DNA of 64,000 bases from contig JBJELF010000005.1 in assembly GCA_051879015.1 (NCBI GenBank), positions 1 to 64,000 on the forward strand, in the 5' to 3' direction. Origin of the DNA: JBJELF01 sp051879015 (GTDB lineage Bacteria > Bacillota > Clostridia > Lachnospirales > Lachnospiraceae). The notes below the pieces were generated by a model. The model was not told the DNA's origin. It was given only the letters and a program-made list of their open reading frames with translations, and made no database searches. Below are positions 42,029-52,222 of this stretch, one piece after another. The position numbers and the translations under genes are program-made. How positions within the stretch are numbered: position 1 is the first letter of the stretch; each line of letters opens with the position of its first letter.

Positions 42029-43335
42029 GTGTCCTTAAATCCTCCTCCCTGAGATGAATTGACTACAAAAGAATCTGGCTGTCTGGAGAAACGAGTCAAT
42101 CCGCTGGCCCAAACCTTAGTCTCCTTGCCTGTCAACACAAATGCACGCAAATCCGCTTTTCTCGGAACTGCCTCATAATTATCCATAATATCCAAGTCAA
42201 TAAAGTCAATAACTTCCTGAGCGATGAAACGTCTTGGCTCATTTTTGATCACGTTAGCCAGATTTTCCAACTCTTCCTCATTTAATTTATCACCAAAAAT
42301 AACTCCGTAGCCGCCTGCCTCGGATACATCCTTGACCACTAAAGTTTTGAGATTGTCCAAAATATACTTACGGTCCTTCTCATAAAATGCCAAATAAGTC
42401 GGTGCATTTTTCAGAATCGGCTCTTCCTTCAAATAGTACTGAATCATAATTGGAACAAAATAGTAAATTCCCTTATCATCTGCCACACCATTTCCTGGCG
42501 CATTAACAATTGCCACATTTCCAGCACGGTACACATCCATGATGCCTGGCACACCAATCAAAGACTCTGGTACAAAACAGAATGGGTCCAGATACTCATC
42601 AGAAACGCGGCGATAGATTGCTCCAACCTTCTGTTTCTTTCCTGTGTAATCCTTATAGTAGAGCATATTATCCTCCACAGTTAAATCCTGCGGAAATGCC
42701 AGAACAAATCCAGCACGCTCTGCCAAATATGTATGTTCAAAAAACGCTGCATTGTATCGGCCTGGAGTCATAATGACATTGATACCACCCGTATTGACAT
42801 AATCCATCATCTCTCTCAGCATATTTGGATAATTGCGGTTGTCCACTACCTTATACTTGGAAAAAGTTCTTGGACTGACACGTCTTGTCAGCTCTCTGGC
42901 AATCAACGGATACGATGCGCCAGATGGAATACGAAGGTTATCTTCCAAAATATACCAATCACCATCCTTTGCCTGCACCAAATCAATACCCGAAATGTGA
43001 CTATATACACCGCCTGGGGGCATAATACCCTCGCACTGGGGCAAATATCCTTTGGAGGAAAATACAAAATCTTCCGGAACAACGCCATCCTTAATAATTT
43101 TCTTTTCGCCATAGACATCTGCTAAAAAGCAGTTCAGTGCTTTCACTCTCTGTATCAGGCCCTTTTCCAGATAATCATATTCCTCTTTTGGAATAATACG
43201 CGGAATAGCATCAAACGGAAACAGCTGCTCTTTGAACTGTCCATTCTTGTAGATACCAAACTTGACTCCATATCTGGCCATCAGGCGATTGACTTCCTCT
43301 GCATGGTCCACTAGATTATTCATAACATACATCAT
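42010..43335 (-). CDS. Circularly permuted type 2 ATP-grasp protein
   Basis: 441-residue predicted ATP-dependent ligase (COG2308, DUF404/407). Visible family segments: GAIYRRVSDEYLDPFCF, AGNVAIVNAPGNGVADDKGIYYF, and the C-terminal LRAFVLTGKETKVWASGLTRF followed by a Ser/Gly-rich NSSQGGGFKDTWVL. The family was predicted by comparative genomics to form amide bonds in peptide synthesis or protein modification; no substrate is known to me. It is the first gene of the operon, with GAGGAAAGG before the ATG and a leader hairpin plus promoter at 43351-43427. Confidence 0.93.
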   Translation of the reverse strand: MMYVMNNLVDHAEEVNRLMARYGVKFGIYKNGQFKEQLFPFDAIPRIIPKEEYDYLEKGLIQRVKALNCFLADVYGEKKIIKDGVVPEDFVFSSKGYLPQCEGIMPPGGVYSHISGIDLVQAKDGDWYILEDNLRIPSGASYPLIARELTRRVSPRTFSKYKVVDNRNYPNMLREMMDYVNTGGINVIMTPGRYNAAFFEHTYLAERAGFVLAFPQDLTVEDNMLYYKDYTGKKQKVGAIYRRVSDEYLDPFCFVPESLIGVPGIMDVYRAGNVAIVNAPGNGVADDKGIYYFVPIMIQYYLKEEPILKNAPTYLAFYEKDRKYILDNLKTLVVKDVSEAGGYGVIFGDKLNEEELENLANVIKNEPRRFIAQEVIDFIDLDIMDNYEAVPRKADLRAFVLTGKETKVWASGLTRFSRQPDSFVVNSSQGGGFKDTWVLSR

Positions 43336-43350
43336 CCTTTCCTCGAAAGC

Positions 43351-43386
43351 AAAAAGGCGCCTGCACGCTTTCGTACTGACGCCTTT
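43351..43386 (-). terminator. Terminator-like attenuator in the ATP-grasp operon leader
   Basis: AAGGCG...CGCCTT stem with an inner GTACG-AAAG-CGTGC hairpin, followed by five T on the minus strand. It lies between the promoter and the first start codon, within a leader of about 57 bases. Confidence 0.65.
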
Positions 43387-43398
43387 GCCATTAGATTC

Positions 43399-43427
43399 AT
43401 TTTAACCTATGGCATGGATTTTGTCAA
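43399..43427 (-). promoter_or_regulatory. Promoter of the ATP-grasp operon
   Basis: Minus strand: perfect -35 TTGACA (43422-43427), 17-base spacer, -10 TAAAAT (43399-43404). Confidence 0.85.
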
Positions 43428-43560
43428 CTTATTGTTTCCAATTAATGGTATGTCACGATTGCAATTTATTGCCACAAATATAAGAGGCTTCATCCCAATA
43501 GCACGCTATGAGATTTCGCCTATGGGAATTCCTAGATTTCTTTAAAGCTTTAGGTCTTTT

Positions 43561-45285
43561 TTATCTTAACTGGTTAATCGTACAGCCATTTTCTGTAAAC
43601 ATGACAACCTTATCACAAATTTGCAGGACTGCTGTACGATGAGTAACAATCAGAACTGTTTTATCCGTCATGGAACGCAAATTGGTCAAAACTTTTCTCT
43701 CTGTCGTCTCATCTAAGGCACTGGTGCATTCATCCAGCATGAGGATTGGGCGTTCAGAAAAGATTGCCCTCGCAATGGCTAGCCGCTGCATCTGTCCTTC
43801 CGAAAGTCCCAACCCATGCTCTCCCAGCAAGGTATCTACTCCCTGCTCTAGCCGATCCACAAATTCTATCGCACAGGCAATCGTCAATGCCCGCCGTATT
43901 CTTTTCTCATCCTGCATTTTTTCTTTGTCGGACAATGCGACAATTTCCCGAATACTGCCACTCATCAGATGATTGCCCTGTGGCACATAGGCAAATAATT
44001 TCTGCCATTTTGTATCCAAAGGCTGTTCGCCTTCTTCCGTTGCCAAGTACCGTTCACCACTGTCCAGAGGATACAGACACATCATCACTTTTAACACCGT
44101 ACTTTTCCCACAACCAGAAGGTCCTATAAAAGAAATATATTCTCCCTTTCGCAATTCCAAATTAATTTCCTTCAAGACAATCGGCATCTTCTGCTGCTTT
44201 TTTTCTTCTCCTATACTCTGTGTTGGGGGTAAATAAGTAAAACATGCATTGCGCAGACCAATTCTTTGGAATTGATTATCATAGAAAAATTGTATTTCCC
44301 CAAAAGTGTAACTCCCATCTTCCTTTGCATTTTCCAATATCTCTGCTTCCATTAAACGCTCTGCACTAGCAATCATAGCATAATAGCGAGGTAAAAAACC
44401 ACTGATATTGGCAAAGGGACTCTGAACCTGTCCAATGAGCTGCAGCACTGCTGTAAAGGTACCATAACTCATGGTCTGCGTCAAAATACCATATCCACAG
44501 AAGAAAGCTCCCAATACATAAGCTCCATCCATGATAATGCCAAATCCTAGGTTGCATATATTTGAGAAATGATTTCGCTTCATTCTGGCTTGCTTATGCA
44601 GCTCCATCTTCTCCTTTGCCTCTATCTCAATTCGATCTTCAATTGCAAAGGAACGAAGCACTAACATACTGCTCAGCATTTCCTGCAAAAAGACACGTAA
44701 TTTTCCATCTTTCTCCTGCACATTTTTATGTAATTTCTTCATAATCCTGCGAAAAGAAGTCGAGAAGACGAGCAGTCCCATTCCCACTGGCACCAATAAA
44801 TAGCAAAATCTAGGTTCCAGAAGAATAATCATAATCACGGCTCCCACTAACTTAACCGCCATCCCACCCAAGCGAGGTAAAATTTCTGTCATTCCATTTG
44901 CCACTACCACCGTATCCGAAGTCAAACGATGCATCCACTCTCCAGAATGAGTCGCCGACACGGAGGCAAATTCTTTATAGAGAAGAGAAGAAAACAGCTG
45001 CTCCTTCAGGCGATTTTCCAAAGTAGAACGAGTTTCCTCCTCCAAAAACCGAACCAACGCTCGAAACAGTAATCGCAGACCAATCAAGGCTAGAAAACGA
45101 AATACTGCCATAAAAAATCCGTTTCTATTTCCATCTACTGCTTCATTGATAATCTCTCTCAAAAATAAGGCATAACAAATACCCATGATACCTAATAGCA
45201 TCTGCAACAATATGAGTAAACCCATATTAATCTTTGTTTGTCCTGATATCTTATTTAAAAAAGCAAGTACACTCTTATTTCTCAT
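43561..45285 (-). CDS. ABC exporter half-transporter (fused membrane and ATPase domains)
   Basis: 574 residues from the ATG at 45285. Six predicted helices (about residues 18-290) form a type IV exporter domain, followed by an ATPase with Walker A GPSGCGKST, a signature-like LSEGQMQRLAIARA, Walker B ILMLDECTSALDE and H-loop VTHR. The signature has LSEGQ instead of LSGGQ, a common exporter variant. No C39 peptidase domain. An in-frame GTG 99 bases upstream is possible, but GAGG precedes the ATG. It is the first gene downstream of the candidate precursor peptide, so peptide export is plausible though unproven. Confidence 0.9.
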   Translation of the reverse strand: MRNKSVLAFLNKISGQTKINMGLLILLQMLLGIMGICYALFLREIINEAVDGNRNGFFMAVFRFLALIGLRLLFRALVRFLEEETRSTLENRLKEQLFSSLLYKEFASVSATHSGEWMHRLTSDTVVVANGMTEILPRLGGMAVKLVGAVIMIILLEPRFCYLLVPVGMGLLVFSTSFRRIMKKLHKNVQEKDGKLRVFLQEMLSSMLVLRSFAIEDRIEIEAKEKMELHKQARMKRNHFSNICNLGFGIIMDGAYVLGAFFCGYGILTQTMSYGTFTAVLQLIGQVQSPFANISGFLPRYYAMIASAERLMEAEILENAKEDGSYTFGEIQFFYDNQFQRIGLRNACFTYLPPTQSIGEEKKQQKMPIVLKEINLELRKGEYISFIGPSGCGKSTVLKVMMCLYPLDSGERYLATEEGEQPLDTKWQKLFAYVPQGNHLMSGSIREIVALSDKEKMQDEKRIRRALTIACAIEFVDRLEQGVDTLLGEHGLGLSEGQMQRLAIARAIFSERPILMLDECTSALDETTERKVLTNLRSMTDKTVLIVTHRTAVLQICDKVVMFTENGCTINQLR

Positions 45286-45485
45286 TGTCTTTTTATCCTC
45301 GCTTATTGAATCAATTGAATGACGAAAGTGTTTCACTACCTTCTGTGTTGTTTCGCATACCACATGATTGATTATCCGTCCCACCTAGACATACATAATC
45401 GAATAGAAATGAAAATTTTTCCTAACTACTCACTATACTGCCCTACATCACTTTAGCAACATTTATTCTACAGAGGCGCACACAT

Positions 45486-45521
45486 AAAAAAGGGGCAGAC
45501 AGCAACCTTCTCTGTCTGCCC
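45486..45521 (-). terminator. Terminator after the candidate precursor gene
   Basis: Perfect nine-pair GGGCAGACA/TGTCTGCCC stem followed on the minus strand by six T. Confidence 0.92.
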
Positions 45522-45552
45522 GATGGCTAACTATCAATTTTATGAATCAATC

Positions 45553-45669
45553 TCAATCCTCGTTTCCACCATCACCAATGTCATCACCAATTCCAGATGT
45601 TGTAATGACATCTTCTGTTTCAAAATAAATAATATCCACACTTGGTGTCTCATACTGTTCTTTTCTCAT
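45553..45669 (-). CDS. Candidate RiPP precursor peptide, 38 residues
   Basis: Short gene with an excellent GGAGGTGATAGGG site ending directly at the ATG (45667-45669), a stop at 45553 and a strong terminator 32 bases later. The peptide opens MRKEQYETPSVDII. Tyr6-x-x-Pro9-x-Val11 matches the leader motif that PqqD-like domains recognise in lasso-type leaders (YxxPxL). It continues FETEDVITTSG (residues 16-26), then a Gly/Asp/Asn-rich tail without Cys (27-38). Thr24 stands two residues before Gly26, and Asp33 is eight counting from Gly26, the spacing of a lasso ring. The tail is very short for a lasso, however, and no asparagine-synthetase-type cyclase is present. Product class unknown. Confidence 0.75.
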   Translation of the reverse strand: MRKEQYETPSVDIIYFETEDVITTSGIGDDIGDGGNED

Positions 45670-45807
45670 CCCTATCACCTCCATTCTAAGTTTACTCTTC
45701 ATAATAAACACCCATGCTACCATTTCAACAAAGCAGCTGCGCTATAAATCAATGAATTAAAATCCGCAACTATTCCATTTTGATAGAAGAGTTCCATTTT
45801 GCTTACG

Positions 45808-48080
45808 CTAATTGCTTAATTGTCCTTCAACGAGATTTCCATATACCGTATGAGAAACTCCCTCTTTATCCGTGTAGACCAGATAAGCCCTTACATACCA
45901 TGTCTGTGTATCTGTGACATTACCCTTGGTCCATGTATACTTATAACCGCGATACGAAGCTATGGCACTTCCTGTACCTCCGCGCACATAATCCGCATTG
46001 GCTGCTGTCAAATTTTCAGCCTTTTGACTATCACTAGTCGCCACAATACCGGCATAGGTCATGGTACATCCCTCTGGTACCGTCAGCATTGCTACGAAAG
46101 ACAATTTATTGGATGCTGGCTGATATACCTGAAGGATTTCAGCAGTTCCCACTGCCTCTACCTTCTGCTCCTCCTCTACATACACAGCTACCACCGTAAT
46201 ATCCTCAATCGCATAGAACGAATAGCTCTCGTTATAGCTTAAAACAGTACCACTTTCTGTTTCCTTCGCCCAATGAGAAAACTTCTTTCCACTCTCTGCT
46301 GCATTTGCTCGAGCGGTCACAATCGCATTCTGATTATAAGTACCGCTGCCCGTACCATTAATAACAGTAATCTTGTAAGTCTCTGGAATTAAGTCATATT
46401 CTGCTTTTACAGTAATCTCTTTCGTACCATTTTGAATCTGTTCTCCAATCTCCTCAACACTCAAATCCCATCTGCCATTTTCATAGCCCTGTCGATCTGG
46501 AACCGCTGGTTCCGCAATCTCATCATCGGCAGAATACTCACCAGTTTGGATAATCTGGTCATAAGCAGAAATCCAAGTAACTCTCGTCTTCTCCTCCGTC
46601 GGAATGTTGTAAACCGCCTCAATAGAAATCTTGTTGGAAACTGTAAACGTATAACTTGTTGATGTGCCCAAAATCAAACCACTGGAAACATCCTGCCAGT
46701 AAACGAAATACTCTGCATCTGCTACCTTTAATGTTATCTTAGTACCCTGTGCATAACTCTTTGTTGTTTCTGCTGTACAAGATTCACCATTGATAGTGAA
46801 ACTATAACCCTCCGTGTTGCACATTACTGTAATATCAATGGTCTTTCCAATGATAACATTGCCTTTTGCAGTCGCATTCTGTCCCTCTGCATCCGTAAAT
46901 ACCATATTACAGGTCTGACATTCCCAATACTCAATATTTCCTTCTTCCGTGCTGGTAGCGTCCTTTGCCTCATAATGAACTAAATTATGTCCAGATGCTG
47001 CTACGATTGTATCTTCCATTGTAATTTCTGTGGTTCCTGCCTCATCGCTGAATACCTTATCACATCCTGTACAAGTCCAGTACGCAATATTTCCTTCTTC
47101 GGTACAGGTGGCAGCCTTTTCTCCATGATATTCCAAGTCATGCACATGCACTGGTGTCTCAGCCTTAGCCTCCATGATTTTTGCAATTTCCTTTGAACTA
47201 AGGGCAGTAGAATATAATGCAACATCATCAAACTGATACGATGCATCTACATCACCCCAATTCCATGCCTGATTTCCACCAAGGCATACATACGTCAAAT
47301 CTGCTCCATTACTGAATAAACCTGCTACCGTATGTCCATCCGTGGAATCCAAAGACCACTCATTTTGTACCACACCATCCACATAAATCTTAACGGATTC
47401 TGTGGTGATAGTAGCTGTGTAGTAATGCCATTCCTTATCATCCAGCCATTCAGTACTTATTTTGTTTGCACCCGCTACATTGTCTACATCAGTGCAATCA
47501 GTCCAACCTGCACAGTTGACCTGAGCAAGCAAACGGGACTGTAAGATAAACATTGGCCAAGTGTTTTCACCATTTACTGGTGCACTTCCATATGCACTGA
47601 ACAATGGTGTAAAGAAATAACCGTCTGCATCTGCCACATTCACCCAGAAGCCAACACTCATTTCCTTGCTTCCTGTACTGGTTGCGTTCTTAATCGTATC
47701 CTCTGGCAGTAACAGATAATTTGTGCGAATTGCCTGTCCTCCCGTTGCATTGTGATAAACCTGACCATGAACTGCATTTTCGCTCTGCTCAAATGTTCCA
47801 CTTCCTACAACTGTGGCATCACCTGCTCCCTGCTCAAAATCATTAAAGTAGGTTCTCAATGCATTGACTTCATCTAATGTACGGTCTGTTTCCTCTGGAA
47901 CGACTGGCGTATCAGGTACCTCCTGTGTCTCCTTTGTGATAAGCTTAATCGAATACTCACTTACATCCAAGTAGCAGTTTTCTCCACCAAGGTATACTTT
48001 CATATCTTCCGTAGGCGCACCCTCAACCTTAGCAGTATAATGATAAGTATTGTTATCAGAACCCAAAATCACTGCCGAGA
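45808..48080 (-). CDS. C-terminal part of the gap-split secreted GH43 protein
   Basis: About 757 residues continuing the protein begun at 51208, with the join lost in the N gap; the frame differs by one because the gap size is nominal. Domains: the end of one module (SDNNTYHYTAKVEGAPTEDM), a LamG/concanavalin-like domain (about 70-300 of this piece), two Cys-pair repeats each of about 45 residues (YWTCTGCDKVFSDEAGTTEI and YWECQTCNMVFTDAEGQ), InlB-type beta repeats, and a final module rich in Tyr/Trp (ASYRGYKYTWTKGNV). There is no LPXTG or S-layer motif at the end. An internal Met near 48072 is not a real start. Confidence 0.85.
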
Positions 48081-48180
48081 NNNNNNNNNNNNNNNNNNNN
48101 NNNNNNNNNNNNNNNNNNNNNNNNNNNNNNNNNNNNNNNNNNNNNNNNNNNNNNNNNNNNNNNNNNNNNNNNNNNNNNNN
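48081..48180. other. Assembly gap (100 N) inside the GH43 gene
   Basis: Exactly 100 N. Coding sequence on both sides belongs to one protein but lies in different frames, showing that the real gap length differs from 100 modulo 3 or that end bases are wrong. Confidence 0.99.
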
Positions 48181-51100
48181 CTGATGCAGCCGTACGCGCT
48201 AAATCGGTTGTTACAGAAATAATATAATGAAGCCAATTACTAGTTCCGCCCTCATTGGTGAACTTCCAATTTACACTGAAATCGCCGCTGGCCTGTACAC
48301 CGTAAAACTTAGTGTAATCATACCAAACCATCGTGTCGATAACACCGTCTGTCTTACTTCCCACGGTCAAATCGTTGTCTGAATATACGGTAGTTTCCGT
48401 TTTATTCAATGTCTCGGTAGTGGTCGGATTCATCTTTTTCTGGAAATCCTCATACAGTTTTGCTACATCATTCTCACTCAAAACACGACTATAGAAAGTC
48501 AAATCATCTGCGCGGAATGGAGCAGAACCCCACCAGGAACCATAACCTAAATAGAAGTCATCCGCCGAGGCAATCAAATTCATGACACTCTGATAGCTTG
48601 CAAAATCCTCACTTGAACCAAAGGTATTGTTGTATGTCTCTGTGTATTTTAATGCACCATCGACATAGATATCATATCCCTTAGAATCTAATGCAACCGT
48701 TACCAAACTCCATTCAGAAACTGGAATGGCATTAGTCACTGTACTTGCATGATTTGCGTCAAACCATCCACCAGTGCCATTAAATCCTAGATAAGCATTT
48801 GGTGTCAAATATAATCTTCCTTCTATGCCGTCACTAGAATCTGCATCTACAATACCCCAAAGAGCATCCCAGACATCCGTGTCTCCTCTTTTTACAAGCA
48901 AAGAAATGGTTGCTTCATTAGTAGTATTTCCTTTTAATGGATTTGGAATAGAAATATAATTGCTTGTACCAGCATCATTATATCCAAAGTTTATCTGCAC
49001 TACCTTACTGTGAACGGCACTATCTGTCTTAATCGATGGTGCAGTTGCATTTTCTTGCGTCACTACACTTCCCTCAATACTGTTAATCGAATCCACATAA
49101 CTGTCTTCAAATTCAAACAGAGCGACCTTGCCAGTCTCCGTATCGCCATTGTGGGAATTGATACCCATTACAATTACATCATAAACTTTTTCATAGTAAG
49201 AACCATCTTTTGACACGGTACAAGTCATAGAAACCTCGGTATCGTTATCTGGCACAGTAACAACGCCCTCTGAAGATAATACTGCTTCATTACTGCTTGA
49301 CCAGGTAACCGTTGCTCCCAAATATCCCTTTGTAGGCAATGTAACATTATCAAATACATTCCCGCTAATTGGGAAAATCGCTGCTGCATTCTGCAAATTC
49401 AACTGATTTCTTGTATAGGCAATGGCTGCACTCGCATCTACGGATTTGCTTCCCCATACATTGACACCAGAAGAGGATGCTGCGGTAAAGCATAGAGTCT
49501 TTATTCCAAAACCATCTACCGTCTGCTCAACCAATTCGCCTTTATAAGTTACTTCACCCAATGTAATATTGACATAACTTCCTGTGGTAATCTCCCAACT
49601 TCCTGTGTAATCTCCACTGATACTGCCATCTGTATGTAATACAATATCAGAAGGAAGAACTTTCTCGAGATTTTCATAGTCCATGCCATACTTATGAATA
49701 ATGACCTGATAATCCCCTACAATATCATCAATCTCCCATGTGGTACTTGCCAATGTACTGTCATTGATTGTCTCACCAGAATACTCATAAGGAGCCACCG
49801 TCAGCCATCCATCCTCATTGATATAAAGCTGATGTACACGCAACTGATGTCCTGCAGTGCCATCATTAAACTTGGTATGATAAATAACATACGCATTTCC
49901 ATTATCATCCACAAAAGCAGAATTATGTCCCTGTGAAATTTCTCCCAAATCCATCGTATCCCACTGGTAGCCACTCATCAGCTTCTCGCCACGCTTCGTA
50001 CCATTCACACCATAATTCATCTCATACTTGCTGTAACATGCGCTCTGACCAGAACCATCTACATAAGGTCCATTGATATTTTCAGAGCGAAATACACGCA
50101 TCTCGTATCCACCATCTGGTGAGTAAAATCCATAGGACATGAATAAATACCAATAGTTTCCAATCTTCTCAATATAAGAACCCTCACCAGATACATAAGC
50201 ACCACCAGCAATCTTTGTTCCAAAGTAAGCATCAGAACTGCAGCTTGCCTGTCCCACATTCACATCCGGATAAGTCACCGTATAATCACGAAGACCAGTC
50301 TTCTCATCCAACTCAATGATATAGATACCGCCAGACCAAGAACCGTAAGTCATCCATAAATTTCCGGCTTCATCGTAAGACACGCATGGGTCAATCGCAT
50401 GTGGATACAGTGTTCCCCAGCTGTTACCCACCTTGTACTTACCTGGAATATCTGTGATTCCAGGATAAACCAGAGATAAATCCGTCTTATCGTAGGTAAT
50501 GATATCTGTATTGTTTCCATTAAAACCAGAGTAGATAATTGGTCCCTGATATACATAGGGTCCTTCAATGGAATCTGCTGTCAAGAGAATAATAACAGAG
50601 TTCCAAGTTGAGCCGTTCAGGCTGAGATACATACACCATTTTTCCATAGTCGGATTATAAATTACATCGGGCGCCCACATATTGCCCTGCACCGTGTAAC
50701 CAGAGAGTGCTGTGTTCCACTCGCTGGCATTATAAGTGCCAAACTCCACCTCTGTCTCTACGCCATCCACCAGGATTGTCACAGTTCCCTTATAAGCATT
50801 ATCTGTAAATGCTTCCTTGTAGGATACAGGTACAATTGTATCTGTAGAATCGGCATCCGACTGTGCTTCTGATTCAGACGAAACAATCTTTCCAAACAGA
50901 GTACTATCCTCTTTTTCTCCAGTGACATTCGTCCAGTTCATCAAATCCGTCGTCTTGGATACACCCATGTGAGAACCAAATACATAGTAAGTTTTTGTTC
51001 CACTGGAATTGTCCACCACGATAGATGGATCATGTACCGAATCTCTGGAATAGGATATCTCATTGAACAAATCGTCCAAATCCGCATCCGTCACCTGAGT

Positions 51101-51208
51101 TTCCCCTTCTGCCAAAGCGGTCATTGGTGGTGCATAATTCCCAAACACACTCAAAACCACCATGGCCGCAGCAGTGAACATAGCCGCTACTTGCTTCCTT
51201 CTTCTCAT
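48181..51208 (-). CDS. Secreted GH43 endo-arabinanase, N-terminal part (gap-split)
   Basis: Signal peptide (residues 1-34, RRRK then a hydrophobic core, cleavage near ALA-EG). The GH43 five-bladed propeller follows with Asp60 (VHDPSIV), the second acid in AIDPCVSYD, the acid/base Glu in SGEGSYIEKI, and the calcium-site His in ISQGHNSAFVDD. The insertion and C-terminal barrel suit the large AbnB/Abn2-type arabinanases that cut alpha-1,5-arabinan. An Ig-like domain (TVTWSSSNEAVLSSEG) and a LamG domain follow. About 1009 residues before the gap. AAAGGAGG and a promoter at 51241-51269 lie upstream. The full protein would be about 1,800 residues. Confidence 0.9.
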
Positions 51209-51240
51209 ATAGAAATTCCTCCTTTTTCCATGATAGTTTC

Positions 51241-51269
51241 AGTGTACAACATTTTGTTTAATTTTTCAA
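51241..51269 (-). promoter_or_regulatory. Promoter of the GH43 gene
   Basis: Minus strand: -35 TTGAAA (51264-51269), 17-base spacer, -10 TACACT (51241-51246), 33 bases upstream of the start. No catabolite (cre) box is evident. Confidence 0.7.
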
Positions 51270-51448
51270 TATATTTTTTCAATTGTTTGTGTATTATTTA
51301 AATAATCAGTTAAATAAATTAAGCATTTTTCTGCTTTCATTAACTTTTTGCCTAATTTTTATATATTTCTTACAACTACAGATATTTTGTCAACAATTCT
51401 TTTTTACAGAAATTCCTATCTTCTCTAATATTATCGCTGCAAAAACTT

Positions 51449-51934
51449 TTATTTAATCCATCGAAGCACTTTACCAATATCGCCTCGTACTCTATAGAAT
51501 CCTTTTTTTCCTGTAATCCTTACAGGATCCAGACATCTCCATAAATATACATAAAACAAATATCCCTTGTCTGTCATGTGAATGGTCTTTCCATTTCGAT
51601 AAATTTGTACTACTACTCCCAGCGCAGCTTGCTTCGGCACTCGCTCCGTCGTGATACAATTGTCACCCCTTGTAATATAAAAATCTTTTTCTACTCGAAT
51701 AATTCGATGAAGTATATATTGATTTTTTGCGCTCTGCCAAAGAACAATGTCATTTTCTTTTAATTCCTGCTTTACTGGCTCAATTACCACATGAGTTTTA
51801 TTGGCATACAGCAACGGTTCCATACTGACCCCAGTTGTCATTGTGACCACTGGCTTTCCTGACTTTAAATGCTCCGCTAATGTAATTAGATGCTTTCCTG
51901 CAGCTGTAGTCTTTATACTATCTAATTCACTCAT
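51449..51934 (-). CDS. Soluble S24/S26-type peptidase with Ser/His dyad (SipW-like)
   Basis: 161 residues. The nucleophile is Ser37 in TGVSMEPLL, and the general base appears to be His76 (YILHRIIRV) in place of the usual lysine, followed by Asp91 in RGDN. That Ser-His-Asp pattern is the one of ER/SipW-type signal peptidases. No N-terminal membrane anchor is visible, unlike SipW. It is translationally coupled to the PqqD-like gene (eight-base overlap). It probably cleaves the leader of a peptide product, inferred from context. Confidence 0.85.
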   Translation of the reverse strand: MSELDSIKTTAAGKHLITLAEHLKSGKPVVTMTTGVSMEPLLYANKTHVVIEPVKQELKENDIVLWQSAKNQYILHRIIRVEKDFYITRGDNCITTERVPKQAALGVVVQIYRNGKTIHMTDKGYLFYVYLWRCLDPVRITGKKGFYRVRGDIGKVLRWIK

Positions 51935-52193
51935 CCAAAAAGCCTTCCTGACGAGCCTGTTCGATTATTCGATGAAGATCTGCCTTCATGACATTTTTAG
52001 GTGCATCATATTTTTGGCACATTGCCTCTAAAATTTTTTCTTCTGTCGTATCCTGCATTAACTGATGATAAATAAAATTAGCGGTTTCATTATTATAAAC
52101 CATGCCATTTAACAATCCAGCCACTTCCCCTGAAGCTACCATAATATGCTGCTTACCTATATCATGCAGCACAAATCCTTTTTTTAATTTCAT
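51927..52193 (-). CDS. PqqD family peptide-recognition protein
   Basis: 88-residue winged-helix RiPP recognition element of the PqqD type: KKGFVLHDIGKQHIMVASG, LNGMVYNNETANFIYHQL, then TEEKILEAMCQKYDAP and VMKADLHRIIEQARQEGFL. Such proteins bind leader peptides and bring them to modifying enzymes. AAGGAAG precedes the ATG. A dispersed palindrome lies between it and the kinase gene. Confidence 0.93.
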   Translation of the reverse strand: MKLKKGFVLHDIGKQHIMVASGEVAGLLNGMVYNNETANFIYHQLMQDTTEEKILEAMCQKYDAPKNVMKADLHRIIEQARQEGFLDE

Positions 52194-52222
52194 TTTTTCT
52201 TCCTTTCTTTTTTTATTTTTAT

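Noticed and set aside
43327..43398. A 22-codon upstream ORF in the ATP-grasp leader (starts MNLMAKAS)
   Set aside because: Its ATG would be almost at the transcription start without a ribosome site, and it spans the attenuator hairpin; chance frame is simpler.
45553..45669. Calling the 38-residue peptide a lasso precursor
   Set aside because: The leader motif and the Gly/Asp spacing fit, but the tail is only five residues after Asp33, and no asparagine-synthetase cyclase is present. Only a general RiPP precursor is claimed.
48056..48180. The 5' GH43 piece reading through the N run to a stop at 48056
   Set aside because: The last residues come from a wrong frame after the artificial gap; the true frame continues in the 3' piece.
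51449..51934. LexA/UmuD-type S24 self-cleaving repressor
   Set aside because: No helix-turn-helix domain, and the catalytic base is His in an HRI context typical of SipW-like signal peptidases.
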